Assembly: GCF_002631185.1 (NCBI RefSeq) | Contig: NZ_PDNU01000006.1 | Span: forward strand, 92,940 to 156,939 | From: Teichococcus rhizosphaerae | GTDB taxonomy: Bacteria; Pseudomonadota; Alphaproteobacteria; Acetobacterales; Acetobacteraceae | Direction: 5' to 3' | Length of the DNA: 64,000 nt | Shown here: positions 9,278 to 18,568 of the stretch, in pieces | Layout of the letters: every line of letters starts with the position of its first letter | Numbering within the stretch: the stretch's first letter is position 1 | The notes under the pieces: generated by a model | Seen by the model: the letters and a program-made list of their open reading frames with translations, nothing else | Database searches by the model: none | Told to the model about the DNA's origin: nothing | Program-made: the position numbers and the translations under genes

Positions 9278-10561
9278 TCAGGGTGCCTTGCGGAACAGGA
9301 TGGAGGCGTTGGTGCCGCCGAAGCCGAAGCTGTTGGACAGCGCCACCTCGATGCTGCGCTGCTGCGGCTGCAGCGCCACCCGGTCGATCACGCTCTCCCG
9401 CGAGGGGGCGTGCAGGTTCAGCGTGGGCGGCGCCACGCCGTCGCGGATGGCGAGGATCGAGAAGATCCCCTCGACCGCGCCCGCCGCGCCCAGCAGGTGC
9501 CCGATGGCCGACTTGGTGGAAGACATGGCGAGGCCCTTGCCGGCCTCCCCGAACAGCTTCTCCACCGCCTCCAGCTCCAGGTCGTCGCCCATCGGCGTGG
9601 AGGTGCCGTGCGCGTTGACGTACTGGATCTGGTCCGGCGTGACGCCGGCGTTCTTCAGCGCCGCCTTCATCGCCCGGTAGGCGCCGTCATGGCCCTCCGC
9701 CGGGGCGGTGATGTGGTAGGCGTCGCCGGACATGCCGTAGCCGATCACCTCGCCATAGATCTTGGCGCCGCGCTTCTTGGCGTGCTCGTACTCCTCGAGC
9801 ACCATCACCCCCGCGCCCTCGCCCATGACGAAGCCGTCGCGGTCCTTGTCCCAGGGGCGGGAGGCCTCGGTGGGGCGGTCGTTGAAGCCGGTGGAAAGGG
9901 CGCGGGCGGCGCAGAAGCCGGCCATGCCGATGTCGCAGATCGCGGCCTCGGCGCCGCCGGCCACCATCACGTCGGCATCGCCGAGGGCGATGAGGCGCGC
10001 CGCGTCGCCCAGCGCGTGAACGCCGGTGGCGCAGGCGGTGACCACCGCGTGGTTGGGACCCTTGAAGCCGTAGCGGATCGAGACATGGCCCGAGGCCAGG
10101 TTGATCAGCGCGGAGGGAATGAAGAAGGGCGACAGCCGCCGCGACTTGCCCTGGGCGACGAGCTGGGAATTCTCGGAGATCGTCGGAAGGCCGCCGATGC
10201 CGGAGCCGATCATCACGCCGGTGGCGTTCTTGTCGTCCTCCGATTCGGCCACCCAGCCGGAATCCTCCACCGCCTCCGCCGCCGCCACGAGGGCGAGCTG
10301 GATGAAGCGGTCCATCTTCTTCTGGTCCTTGACCGGGATCCACTCGTTGAAGTCGAGCTTCCCCTCGGCCCTGGAACCGCTCGGAACCTCGCCGGCGATC
10401 CGTGCCGGCAGGTCCGTCGCATCGAACAGGCTGATCGGGCCGATGCCGCTCTCGCCTGCCAGCATCCGCTGCCACACATGCGCGACGCCGACGCCGAGCG
10501 GGCATGCGATGCCCATCCCGGTGACGACGACGCGGCGCGGCGTCGTCAGAGAACCAAACAC
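9278..10561 (-). CDS. fabF: Beta-ketoacyl-ACP synthase II
   Basis: This 427-residue enzyme elongates acyl-ACP by condensing it with malonyl-ACP in type II fatty-acid synthesis. The catalytic triad is Cys177 (TACATG), His318 (NAHGTSTPMGD) and His355 (STKSAIGHLLGAAG). Its place immediately after acpP, 95 bases apart on the same strand, supports the FabF rather than FabB assignment. The start MFGSLTTPRRVVVTG was kept because the conserved RRVVVTG motif follows closely. Confidence 0.97.
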   Translation of the reverse strand: MFGSLTTPRRVVVTGMGIACPLGVGVAHVWQRMLAGESGIGPISLFDATDLPARIAGEVPSGSRAEGKLDFNEWIPVKDQKKMDRFIQLALVAAAEAVEDSGWVAESEDDKNATGVMIGSGIGGLPTISENSQLVAQGKSRRLSPFFIPSALINLASGHVSIRYGFKGPNHAVVTACATGVHALGDAARLIALGDADVMVAGGAEAAICDIGMAGFCAARALSTGFNDRPTEASRPWDKDRDGFVMGEGAGVMVLEEYEHAKKRGAKIYGEVIGYGMSGDAYHITAPAEGHDGAYRAMKAALKNAGVTPDQIQYVNAHGTSTPMGDDLELEAVEKLFGEAGKGLAMSSTKSAIGHLLGAAGAVEGIFSILAIRDGVAPPTLNLHAPSRESVIDRVALQPQQRSIEVALSNSFGFGGTNASILFRKAP

Positions 10562-10656
10562 GCGTTATCTCCCCCTGGCGTCCACGGCAGGGTCCATCGG
10601 GGCGTGCCCGGAGGCATCCCCCTGGGCGTCCCCTGGGTGGCGCGGATGGAAGGCCT

Positions 10657-10896
10657 TCAGGCGGCCTTCTGCGCCTCGATGTAGTCGATCGCGTCCTTCA
10701 CGGTCGTGATCTTCTCGGCGGCGTCGTCCGGGATCTCGACCCCGAAGGCCTCCTCGAACGCCATCACCAGCTCTACGGTGTCGAGGCTGTCAGCGCCCAG
10801 GTCGTCGATGAACGACGCCTCGGCCGTGACCTTGGCTTCCTCGACGCCGAGGTGCTCGACAACGATCTTCTTCACCTTCTCGGCGGTATCGCTCAT
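10657..10896 (-). CDS. acpP: Acyl carrier protein
   Basis: This 79-residue acidic protein carries growing acyl chains on phosphopantetheine attached to Ser37 in the motif [10 protein letters not shown]. It lies between fabG (121 bases upstream) and fabF, the standard fatty-acid order. A GGAGAG ribosome-binding site stands before the ATG ([10 protein letters not shown]). The frame is open further upstream, but that part lacks similarity and includes non-coding sequence. Confidence 0.98.
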   Translation of the reverse strand: MSDTAEKVKKIVVEHLGVEEAKVTAEASFIDDLGADSLDTVELVMAFEEAFGVEIPDDAAEKITTVKDAIDYIEAQKAA

Positions 10897-11017
10897 CGCC
10901 CGAGTCTCTCCTGCTTGCAGACGCTGCCGGCGCTCCGGGCGGGGACAATCCCCGCCCTCGGCCCGCGCGGCATTAACATGGAAGCAGGCCGGGGAACAGA
11001 TTTCCCGGCCCACCGTT

Positions 11018-11755
11018 TCAGATCATCGCCATCCCGCCATTCACATGCAGGGTGGCGCCGGTCACCCAACCCGCCTCGTCCGATGCCAGATAGGCAACGG
11101 CGGCGGCGATGTCAGCGGCCTCGCCCATGCGCCCCATCGGAATCCGCTCCATCAGGCGCGTTTTCTGCTGGTCGTTCAGGGCATCCGTCATCGGCGTCCG
11201 GATGAAGCCGGGCGCCACGACGTTCACGGTGATGCCGCGGCTGGCCAGCTCCTGGGCGAGCGACTTGCTCATGCCCACGAGGCCGGCCTTGGCCGCCGCA
11301 TAATTCGCCTGCCCCGGATTGCCGGTGGTGCCGACGATCGAGGCGATGGAGATGATGCGCCCCGCCCGGCGCTTCATCATGCCGCGCATGGCGGCGCGCG
11401 CCAGGCGGAACGGGGCGGCGAGATCCACCTCCAGCACGTCCGCCCAGTCCTTGTCGGACATCCGCATGGCCAGCCCGTCGCGGGTGAAGCCGGCATTGTT
11501 CACCAGGATGTCGAGCCGGCCGAGCCCGGCCTCCACCTGCTCCACCAGCGCCTGGGGCGCTGCGGGGTCGGACAGGTTGGCGGGCGCCACCAGCGCGCCC
11601 TCGCCCAGCTCGGCGGCCAGCTCCGCCAGCACCGCCTCCCGCGTGCCGGAGAGCGCGACCTTCGCTCCCTGGCGGTGCAGGGCGCGGGCGATCTCGGCGC
11701 CGATTCCTCCCGTGGCGCCGGTCACCAGCGCCACCTTTCCTTGCAGGCCGAACAT
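11018..11755 (-). CDS. fabG: 3-oxoacyl-ACP reductase
   Basis: This 245-residue NADPH-dependent SDR reduces beta-ketoacyl-ACP in fatty-acid elongation. Visible features are [12 protein letters not shown] (12-23), NNAG (86-89) and the catalytic Ser139-Tyr152-Lys156 in the FabG-type block [18 protein letters not shown]. The C-terminus [13 protein letters not shown] is also characteristic of FabG. It lies between fabD and acpP. The paralogous SDR genes at 6.3 and 24.9 kb lack these FabG-specific segments. Confidence 0.97.
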   Translation of the reverse strand: MFGLQGKVALVTGATGGIGAEIARALHRQGAKVALSGTREAVLAELAAELGEGALVAPANLSDPAAPQALVEQVEAGLGRLDILVNNAGFTRDGLAMRMSDKDWADVLEVDLAAPFRLARAAMRGMMKRRAGRIISIASIVGTTGNPGQANYAAAKAGLVGMSKSLAQELASRGITVNVVAPGFIRTPMTDALNDQQKTRLMERIPMGRMGEAADIAAAVAYLASDEAGWVTGATLHVNGGMAMI

Positions 11756-11825
11756 CGCTCTCAGCTCCTTCCCCCGGCGTGAACCGTCAATGGGCCGTCA
11801 ACGCGGATTGTCGCGGGGACTGTTG

Positions 11826-12782
11826 TCACAGGGACTTCAGGAAGGCCTCGATCTCGGCGGGCCCGCCCACCGACATCGCCTGCGCCTCGGGCGCCAGCCG
11901 CTTCATCAGCCCGGTCAGCACCTTGCCGGCGCCGATCTCGACAAAGCGGTCGCAGCCCAGCCCCGCCATGGCGGCCACGCATTCGCGCCAGCGCACCGTG
12001 CCGGTCACCTGCCGCACCAGCAGCTCGCGGATCTCCACCGGGTCGGTCGCCTTGGCGGCCGTCACATTGGCCACCAGCGGCACCAGCGGCGGGCGCAGCT
12101 CGGCCAGCGCCAGGGCCTCGGCCATGGCGTCGGCGGCAGGCGCCATCAGCGCGCAATGGAAGGGGGCGGAGACGGGCAGCAGCATGGCGCGCTTGATGCC
12201 GGCCTCCTTGGCCAGCGCCACCGCCCGCTCCACCGCGCCGCGGTGGCCGGAGATCACCACCTGGCCCCCGCCATTGTCGTTGGCGGCCTCGACCACCTCC
12301 GTGGCGCCTTCCGGCGCCTCGGCGGCGCGGGCGCAGATCTCCTGCGCCTGGGCCATCTCGGCGCCGAGCAGCGCCGCCATGGCGCCCATGCCGGCCGGCA
12401 CCGCCTTCTGCATCGCCTCGCCGCGCAGGCGCAGCAGGCGGGCGGCGGTGGGCACGTCGAAGGTCTGGGCCGCGGCCAGCGCGCTGTACTCGCCGAGCGA
12501 ATGGCCGGCCACCACCGCCACCCGCTCCTTCAGCACGAAGCCGCCCTCCTGCTCCAGCACCCGCAGCACGGCCATGCTCATGGCCATCAGGGCGGGCTGG
12601 GCGTTGGCGGTGAGCGTCAGCTCCTCGGCCGGCCCCTCGAACATCAGGCGGCTGAGATTCTGCTTCAGCGTCTCGTCCACCGCCTCGAACACCTCGCGGG
12701 CGGCGGGGAAGGCCTCGGCCAGTTCTCGGCCCATGCCGACGGCCTGGCTGCCCTGGCCGGGGAAGACGAAGGCGATCGACAT
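11826..12782 (-). CDS. fabD: Malonyl-CoA:ACP transacylase
   Basis: This 318-residue enzyme loads malonyl groups on ACP. It has the opening FPGQGSQAVGMG, the nucleophile Ser95 in GHSLGEYSAL, and the active-site His209 in VSAPFHCALM. It is the first gene of the fabD-fabG-acpP-fabF series on the minus strand and is divergent from rpsF across a 313-base spacer. A candidate promoter with TTGACA lies about 145 bases upstream. Confidence 0.97.
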   Translation of the reverse strand: MSIAFVFPGQGSQAVGMGRELAEAFPAAREVFEAVDETLKQNLSRLMFEGPAEELTLTANAQPALMAMSMAVLRVLEQEGGFVLKERVAVVAGHSLGEYSALAAAQTFDVPTAARLLRLRGEAMQKAVPAGMGAMAALLGAEMAQAQEICARAAEAPEGATEVVEAANDNGGGQVVISGHRGAVERAVALAKEAGIKRAMLLPVSAPFHCALMAPAADAMAEALALAELRPPLVPLVANVTAAKATDPVEIRELLVRQVTGTVRWRECVAAMAGLGCDRFVEIGAGKVLTGLMKRLAPEAQAMSVGGPAEIEAFLKSL

Positions 12783-13095
12783 GGCGGTGCTGGCGTCCTC
12801 GCAGGTGTGTGGCGCCGCGACGTGGCGGAGCGCCGGGAGGCTGGCGCGCCCTGCGGTCCATGTCCACTGTCCGGCCCGTTGACGGTCCGTGAAGCCGCGC
12901 GGGGTAACGGCGCCGCACCGGGCTGTCAACGCCGCAACGTGGGCGGCGGCGCTTGGCGCTGGACTCGGGCGCCGGAATGTGGTCTACGGCGCCTCCCCTG
13001 CCGGGCGCGTGAGGCATCGCGCCCGGCTATGCCCGTTTGCGCCCTCCGGCATGGGCCGGTGCGGCCCCGGGCTGAGACAGCCACAGGGAGATCCC
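12783..13095. other. Divergent fabD / rpsF intergenic region
   Basis: This 313-base spacer must hold promoters for both the fatty-acid and the ribosomal operons. On the minus strand TTGACA (plus 12924-12929) is 17 bases from TACCCC (plus 12901-12906), a candidate fabD promoter with a weak -10. On the plus strand TTGACG at 12879-12884 could belong to rpsF, but I see no good -10 at the right distance. No further gene or strong hairpin is seen. Confidence 0.4.
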
Positions 13096-13569
13096 ATGCC
13101 GCTGTATGAGACCGTGCTCATCGCACGCAACGACCTGACGCAGGCGCAGGTCGAGGCCATCGCCGACCAGGTCACCGCGACCGTCACCGAAGCCGGCGGC
13201 GAGGTGAAGAAGCGGGAATACTGGGGCCTGCGCGGCCTCGCCTACCGCATCAAGAAGAACCGCAAGGGGCACTACATGCTCCTCGGCCTGGACTGCCCGG
13301 CCGCCGCCGAGCAGGAGGCCGCGCGCCAGCTCGGCCTGAACGAGGACGTGCTGCGCCACATGACGATCCGCGTCGAGGCGATCGACGCCGAGGCGCCGTC
13401 CGCCATCCTGGCCAAGCGCGGCGACGACCGTGAGCGCGACCGCGGCTTCCGCGGCCCCCGCCCGGCGGCCGGCCGCTTCTCGTCGGGCCGCCGCGAGCGG
13501 AACGACGACCGCGAGGAGTACCGCGCCCGTTCGCGCGACGATTCCGACAACGCCGGCGGCGAGGAGTAA
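13096..13569 (+). CDS. rpsF: 30S ribosomal protein S6
   Basis: This 157-residue protein has the S6 fold in residues 1-100, with [12 protein letters not shown] and the [19 protein letters not shown] strand that contacts S18 and 16S rRNA. Residues about 108-157 form a low-complexity tail rich in Arg, Asp, Gly and Glu. S6 tails vary between lineages, but this one is long. The ATG follows AGGGAG. rpsR starts six bases after the stop, so S6 and S18, which bind as a pair, are co-transcribed. Confidence 0.97.
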   Translation: MPLYETVLIARNDLTQAQVEAIADQVTATVTEAGGEVKKREYWGLRGLAYRIKKNRKGHYMLLGLDCPAAAEQEAARQLGLNEDVLRHMTIRVEAIDAEAPSAILAKRGDDRERDRGFRGPRPAAGRFSSGRRERNDDREEYRARSRDDSDNAGGEE

Positions 13570-13575
13570 TCCATC

Positions 13576-13857
13576 ATGTCCGACACCAACACCGACGTGA
13601 ACATCGCCGCCCGCCGCCCCGCCGTGGGCGCCCGCCGGCCGTTCTACCGCCGCCGCAAGTCCTGCCCCTTCTCCGGCCCGAACGCGCCGAAGATCGACTA
13701 CAAGGACGTGCGCCTGCTTTCCCGCTTCCTGAGCGAGCGCGGCAAGATCGTCCCTTCCCGGATCACCGCCGTGTCGGGGAAGAAGCAGCGCGAGCTGGCC
13801 AACGCCATCAAGCGCGCCCGCTTCCTGGCCCTGCTGCCCTACGTCATCAACGACTGA
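13576..13857 (+). CDS. rpsR: 30S ribosomal protein S18
   Basis: This 93-residue protein has the S18 core: [23 protein letters not shown], then the RNA-binding stretch [20 protein letters not shown] and [21 protein letters not shown]. It packs against S6 on the platform of the small subunit. It is second in the operon rpsF-rpsR-DUF2232-rplI. The N-terminus is longer than in E. coli (75 residues), as is usual in alphaproteobacteria. Confidence 0.97.
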   Translation: MSDTNTDVNIAARRPAVGARRPFYRRRKSCPFSGPNAPKIDYKDVRLLSRFLSERGKIVPSRITAVSGKKQRELANAIKRARFLALLPYVIND

Positions 13858-13899
13858 CGGCAGCGGACGGGACGACGGACAAAGGAACGGATCGGCGCC

Positions 13900-14832
13900 G
13901 TGGCCATGGGCACCCTTGGGGGCAATCCCCGGACCGGGCTGTTCGACGATCCCCGCCTCCTGGCGGGGGCGGCGGGCGGGCTCGTCTCGGCCTTCGCGGC
14001 GCTGTGGGCCTTCCACGGCCTGCCGCTCGGCATGGGGCTGTTCTGGCTCTCGCCGCTGCCGCTGTTCCTGGCGGGCCTCGGCTTCGGCCGGGCCGCCATG
14101 GGCATCGCGGTCGTGGTGGGCGCCCTGGGGCTGCTGCTGGTGACGCCGGGCCTGCTGCCGGTGCTGCTCTGGCTCGGCGTGTATGGCGTGCCGGCCCTGC
14201 TCCTGCTGGGCAGCGGCCTGCAGGCCGGGCCGCGCATCGACCTGACGCTGCCGCTGGTGCTGCTCGGCCTCTGGCCGGCGCTGCTGACGCTGCTGGCGGC
14301 CCTGCTCGCGGGCGCGGAGGGCGGCCTCGAGGCCGCGCTGCGCAACGCCGTGCAGATCGGGCTGACGCGCATGGGCGCCGAGGCGCCGGAGGCGGTGGTG
14401 GACCAGATCGTCCGCCTGAAGGCGGCGGCGCTGGCCCTCTGGATCGGCCTGGCGCTGCTGGCCAACGCCGCCGGCGCGCAGGGCTTCCTGCAGCGCCGCG
14501 GCCTGGCCCTGGCGCCGGCGCCGAACTGGCGCGCCGCGCGGCTGCCGCGCTGGTACCCGGCCCTGCCCGCCCTGGCGGCGGTGGCCTGGATGCTGGCCGG
14601 CAGCGGCGCGGAGCTGCTGCCGCTGTCGCTGTGCCTGGTGATGTCCGTGCCGCTGCTGCTGCAGGGGCTGGCCGTCATGCACACGCGCCTGGCGCGCTTC
14701 AGCGCCCGGCTGCCGCTGCTGATCCTGTTCTACGTCCTGCTTCTCGTCTTCAGCCTGCCGGGCGCCCTGATCCTTGTGGCGCTCGGCCTCCTCGAACAGT
14801 ACGGGCGCCGCAACCCGCCCGCCAACATGTGA
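13900..14832 (+). CDS. DUF2232 family membrane protein
   Basis: This 310-residue polytopic membrane protein has about eight hydrophobic helices across its whole length. Its position between rpsR and rplI is typical of alphaproteobacterial DUF2232 proteins, whose function is unknown. A GTG start at 13900 fits the AAAGGA element at 13881-13886 better than the ATG two codons later. A cytoplasmic stretch carries the segment [16 protein letters not shown]. The family assignment rests on context and topology as much as on sequence. Confidence 0.75.
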   Translation: MAMGTLGGNPRTGLFDDPRLLAGAAGGLVSAFAALWAFHGLPLGMGLFWLSPLPLFLAGLGFGRAAMGIAVVVGALGLLLVTPGLLPVLLWLGVYGVPALLLLGSGLQAGPRIDLTLPLVLLGLWPALLTLLAALLAGAEGGLEAALRNAVQIGLTRMGAEAPEAVVDQIVRLKAAALALWIGLALLANAAGAQGFLQRRGLALAPAPNWRAARLPRWYPALPALAAVAWMLAGSGAELLPLSLCLVMSVPLLLQGLAVMHTRLARFSARLPLLILFYVLLLVFSLPGALILVALGLLEQYGRRNPPANM

Positions 14833-14848
14833 GATCGGGGCTACACCG

Positions 14849-15418
14849 ATGATCGAAGTCATCCTGATGCAGCGGGTCGACAAGCTCGGCCAGATGGGCG
14901 AGCTGGTGAAGGTCCGCCCTGGCTACGCCCGCAACTTCCTGCTCCCCAAGGGCAAGGCCATCCGCGCCAACAAGGACAACCTCGCCCGCTTCGAGCGCGA
15001 GCGCGTCCAGCTGGAGGCGCAGAACCTGAAGCGCCGCGAGGAGGCCGAGCGCATCGCCGAGCGGATGGACGGCCTCACCGTCGTCATCATCCGCCAGGCG
15101 GGCGAGTCGGGCGGCCTGTACGGCTCCGTGTCCGGCCGCGACATCGCGGACGCGGCCAAGGAAGCCGGCCTGACCATCTCCCGCAGCCAGGTGCTGCTGG
15201 AGCAGCCGATCAAGACGCTGGGCATGACCAACGTCCGCGTCGAGCTGCACCCGGAGGTGTTCCTGCCGCTGGCCGTCAACGTCGCCCGCTCGGTCGAGGA
15301 AGCCGAGAAGCAGGCGCGCGGCGAGGATCTGCGCGCCGAGCAGCAGGCCGAGGAGGAGAGCCTGGAGGCCGAGCTGGCCGCCGAGCTGTCCGAGCTGGGC
15401 GCCGCGAGCGAGGACTGA
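14849..15418 (+). CDS. rplI: 50S ribosomal protein L9
   Basis: This 189-residue protein has the L9 N-domain ([20 protein letters not shown] and [16 protein letters not shown]), a long connecting helix (about 45-75), and the C-domain with [12 protein letters not shown]. Residues after about 150 form an acidic, Glu/Ala-rich helical extension not present in the 149-residue E. coli protein. It is the last gene of the ribosomal operon and is followed by a clear terminator. Confidence 0.97.
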   Translation: MIEVILMQRVDKLGQMGELVKVRPGYARNFLLPKGKAIRANKDNLARFERERVQLEAQNLKRREEAERIAERMDGLTVVIIRQAGESGGLYGSVSGRDIADAAKEAGLTISRSQVLLEQPIKTLGMTNVRVELHPEVFLPLAVNVARSVEEAEKQARGEDLRAEQQAEEESLEAELAAELSELGAASED

Positions 15419-15458
15419 CCCGCGCGGCCCGGCCGCCCGGCCGGCCTGCGGACACCGG

Positions 15459-15490
15459 AAAGGGCGCCCCCTCGCGGGCGCCCTTTCTGC
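15459..15490 (+). terminator. Rho-independent terminator after rplI
   Basis: A 10-bp stem AAAGGGCGCC / GGCGCCCTTT with an 8-base loop is followed by a short pyrimidine run (CTGC). It lies 41 bases after the rplI stop. The T run is short because the stem itself ends in TTT. Confidence 0.75.
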
Positions 15491-15590
15491 GTTCCGCCCC
15501 TTCCGCCGCCCCGCTCCCGCCTGCTTGACTGGACAGTTCCCGCCGGCCCGCCCGACCATTTCGCCCCTGGCGTTGATGGGAGCTCGGGCG

Positions 15591-16901
15591 ATGCCGTTCG
15601 ATCGCATTCTGTCCCGCATGGTCCGCTGCGGGACCCTGACAGTCCGCTACCCGGATGGCCGGGTGCGGCTCTACCGCGGCCCCGACCGCAGCCCGGACAG
15701 CTCCTCCGGCACCCGCGCCGCCCCCGCCGCCGGCATCCACATCCGCAGCTGGCGCGCCCTGCGCCGCCTGATGCTCAACCCCGCCCTCGGCTTCGGCGAG
15801 GCCTACATGGATGGCGAGATCGCGCCGCTGAACTGCTCGCTCTACGAGCTGACGGACCTGCTGGCGCTGAACATGATGGCGCGCGCCTATCCGGCCGAGC
15901 GGCTGATGGAGAACCTGCGCTGGCTGCGCCGGCACATCGACCAGCTCAACCCGGCCGGGCGGGCGCGCCGCAACGTGGCGCACCACTACGACCTCAATGG
16001 CCGCCTCTACGCCCTGTTCCTGGACCGGGACCGGCAATATTCCTGCGCCTACTTCCCCACCGGCCAGGAAACGCTGGAGGAGGCGCAGCTCGCCAAGAAG
16101 CGGCACATCGCCGCCAAGCTGATGCTGGACCGGCCGGGGCTGGAGGTGCTCGACATCGGCTGCGGCTGGGGCGGCATGGCGCTGCACCTGGCGCGCGAGC
16201 ACGGCGCGCGCGTCACCGGCATCACCCTTTCCGCCGAGCAGCTGGAGGTGGCGCGCGCCCGCGCCGCCGAGGCGGGCCTGGCCGACCGCGTCCGCTTCGA
16301 GCTGATGGACTACCGCGACTGGACCCGGCCGGTGGACCGCATCGTCTCGGTCGGCATGTTCGAGCATGTGGGCATCGGCCATTACCGCCGCTTCTTCCGC
16401 ACGCTGCGCGGCGCGCTGCGGGAGGACGGGGTGGCGCTGGTCCACGCTATCGGCCGCAGCGACGGGCCGGGCAGCACCAATCCCTGGATCGCCAGGTACA
16501 TCTTCCCCGGCGGCTACGCCCCCGCCCTGTCGGAGGTGCTGCCGGCGGTGGAGAAGGCCGGGCTCTGGGTGACCGACATCGAGATCCTGCGGCTGCACTA
16601 CGCGCAGACCCTGGCCCATTGGCGCCGCCGCTTCGCCGCCAACCGCGACGCCATCCAGAGCCTCTATGACGAACGCTTCTGCCGCATGTTCGAGTTCTAC
16701 CTGACCGGATCGGAGCTGGCCTTCCGCCGCCTGGGCCACATGAACTGGCAGCTCCAGCTCACCCGGTCGGTGGACACCCTGCCGCTGACCCGCGACTACA
16801 TGGCGGAAGCGGGCGCGCCGGCGCTGGCGCGCCAGGGCGGCGGGGCCGGCCCGCAGGCGGGCCAGATCGACTCGCCCGTCAGCCTGCGCCGCAGGCGCTG
16901 A
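15591..16901 (+). CDS. cfa: Cyclopropane-fatty-acyl-phospholipid synthase
   Basis: This 436-residue SAM-dependent enzyme adds a methylene bridge to unsaturated acyl chains of membrane phospholipids. It has the family motif HHYDLN (131-136), YSCAYF (150-155), the SAM-binding loop VLDIGCGWGG (186-195), and FEHVGIGHY, all typical of Cfa/CMAS enzymes. The start was placed at the ATG preceded by GGGAG (15578-15582); an ATG five codons earlier is possible. The first 50 residues include a Pro/Ser-rich stretch of low similarity. Confidence 0.93.
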   Translation: MPFDRILSRMVRCGTLTVRYPDGRVRLYRGPDRSPDSSSGTRAAPAAGIHIRSWRALRRLMLNPALGFGEAYMDGEIAPLNCSLYELTDLLALNMMARAYPAERLMENLRWLRRHIDQLNPAGRARRNVAHHYDLNGRLYALFLDRDRQYSCAYFPTGQETLEEAQLAKKRHIAAKLMLDRPGLEVLDIGCGWGGMALHLAREHGARVTGITLSAEQLEVARARAAEAGLADRVRFELMDYRDWTRPVDRIVSVGMFEHVGIGHYRRFFRTLRGALREDGVALVHAIGRSDGPGSTNPWIARYIFPGGYAPALSEVLPAVEKAGLWVTDIEILRLHYAQTLAHWRRRFAANRDAIQSLYDERFCRMFEFYLTGSELAFRRLGHMNWQLQLTRSVDTLPLTRDYMAEAGAPALARQGGGAGPQAGQIDSPVSLRRRR

Positions 16902-16993
16902 GGGAGACCGGAGCCAGGGCGGCCGGCGGGCGCCCTTTTGCCCGCGCCCCCGCCGCGCCGTGTCCTGCCGGTTACAGCAGCGCATCATCCCCG

Positions 16994-17002
16994 CTATCCA
17001 CA
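16994..17002 (+). promoter_or_regulatory. DnaA-box-like site upstream of dnaB
   Basis: CTATCCACA matches the DnaA consensus TTATCCACA in 8 of 9 positions, 46 bases before the dnaB start. A single box may be chance; it could let DnaA influence dnaB expression. Confidence 0.4.
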
Positions 17003-17047
17003 GGCCGGGCCTCGCACAGCCCGGGCGGGAGGGGCTAGATTGCCGGC

Positions 17048-18568
17048 ATGAACAGCGTACCCCCGCCCGGCGAAGCACTGCTCGGCCTTTCGCAGCGCCT
17101 CCCTCCTTCAAACCTCGAGGCGGAGCAGGCGCTGCTCGGCGCGCTGCTGGCCAACAACAAGGCCTATGAGCGCGTTTCTGAGTTCCTGGCGCAGGAGCAC
17201 TTCGCCGATGCCCTGCATGGCCGCATCTACGCCGCCATCCAGCGCCGCATCGAGGCCGGGCAGCTGGCCGACGCCGTCACGCTGCGCGCCGAGTTCGAGC
17301 ATTCCGGCCTGCTCGACGAGGTGGGCGGCGCCGCCTACCTGGCCAAGCTGCTGTCCGCCATGGTCGGCATCATCAATGCCGGCGAATACGGCAAGGTCAT
17401 CCACGATTGCTGGCTGCGCCGGCAGCTGATCGACCTCGGCGAGATGGTGGTGAACCGCGCCTTTGGCGCGGAGGCCGAGCTGGAGGCGCGCGAGCAGCTG
17501 GAAGCCGCCGAGCAGGCGCTGTTCGACCTCGCCAAGGATGGCGGCTCGGAGGGCGGCTTCGTCACCTTCGGCCGGGCGCTGACCGATGCGGTGACCCTGG
17601 CCGAGCGGGCCTTCACCAGCGGCGGCGGCGTGTCCGGCCTGCCTTCCGGCCTGCGCGACCTCGATGCCAAGACCGGCGGCCTGCACCCGTCCGACCTCGT
17701 GATCCTCGCCGGCCGCCCCGGCATGGGCAAGACGGCGCTGGCCACCAAGATCGCCTTCGGCGCCGCCAAGGCCGTGCTGCGCGAGGCGGAGGACGAGCAC
17801 GGGCCGGGCGCCGTGCCCAAGGGCGGCTGCGCCATCTTCTCGCTGGAAATGAGTGCCGACCAGCTCGCCACCCGCCTGCTTTCCGAGGAAAGCCGCGTCT
17901 CGGGCGACCGCATCCGCCGCGGCGAGATCCAGCAGCGCGACTTCGACCGCTTCGTCGAGGTGAGCCGCGAGCTGGCCCGCCTGCCGCTGTTCATCGACGA
18001 CACGCCGGCCATCACCATCTCGGCCATGCGCACCCGCTGCCGGCGCCTCAAGCGCACCCGCGGCCTCAGCCTGATCGTGGTCGACTACCTCCAGCTGATG
18101 CGCCCCGCCGCCGGCTCCCGCCCCGAGAACCGGGTGCAGGAGATCAGCCAGATCACCCAGGGGCTGAAGGCCATCGCCAAGGAGCTGGCAGTGCCGGTCA
18201 TCGCCCTGTCCCAGCTGTCCCGCCAGGTGGAGAACCGCGAGGACAAGCGCCCGCAGCTTTCCGACCTGCGCGAATCCGGCTCGATCGAGCAGGATGCCGA
18301 CATGGTGATGTTCGTCTACCGCGACGACTACTACCTGAAGATGCAGGAGCCGAAGCAGACCAACTTCGACAACCCGGAGAAATACGAGGCGGCCCTGGCC
18401 AGCTGGAAGGACCGCATGGAGAAGGCCTACAACCGCGCCGACCTGATCGTCGCCAAGCAGCGCCACGGCCCCACCGGCACCATCCCGCTCTTCTTCGAGG
18501 CGGAATTCACCCGCTTCGGGGATCTCGACATCGTCCATGGGGATATGCATGGCGGCAGCGATTACTGA
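17048..18568 (+). CDS. dnaB: Replicative DNA helicase DnaB
   Basis: This 506-residue hexameric helicase unwinds DNA at the replication fork. It shows the N-terminal primase-interacting domain (PPSNLEAEQALLGALL at 19-34), Walker A GRPGMGKTA (222-230), the DnaB motif VVDYLQLM, and LSQLSRQVENREDKRPQLSDLRESG. A linker of Gly/Ser type lies around 190-200. No intein is present, although DnaB is a common host for them. Its 3' end overlaps the start of alr. Confidence 0.98.
   Translation: MNSVPPPGEALLGLSQRLPPSNLEAEQALLGALLANNKAYERVSEFLAQEHFADALHGRIYAAIQRRIEAGQLADAVTLRAEFEHSGLLDEVGGAAYLAKLLSAMVGIINAGEYGKVIHDCWLRRQLIDLGEMVVNRAFGAEAELEAREQLEAAEQALFDLAKDGGSEGGFVTFGRALTDAVTLAERAFTSGGGVSGLPSGLRDLDAKTGGLHPSDLVILAGRPGMGKTALATKIAFGAAKAVLREAEDEHGPGAVPKGGCAIFSLEMSADQLATRLLSEESRVSGDRIRRGEIQQRDFDRFVEVSRELARLPLFIDDTPAITISAMRTRCRRLKRTRGLSLIVVDYLQLMRPAAGSRPENRVQEISQITQGLKAIAKELAVPVIALSQLSRQVENREDKRPQLSDLRESGSIEQDADMVMFVYRDDYYLKMQEPKQTNFDNPEKYEAALASWKDRMEKAYNRADLIVAKQRHGPTGTIPLFFEAEFTRFGDLDIVHGDMHGGSDY

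Noticed and set aside
13861..13905. Possible separate short gene before the DUF2232 gene
   Set aside because: The AAAGGA element and GTG start of the DUF2232 gene account for this stretch.
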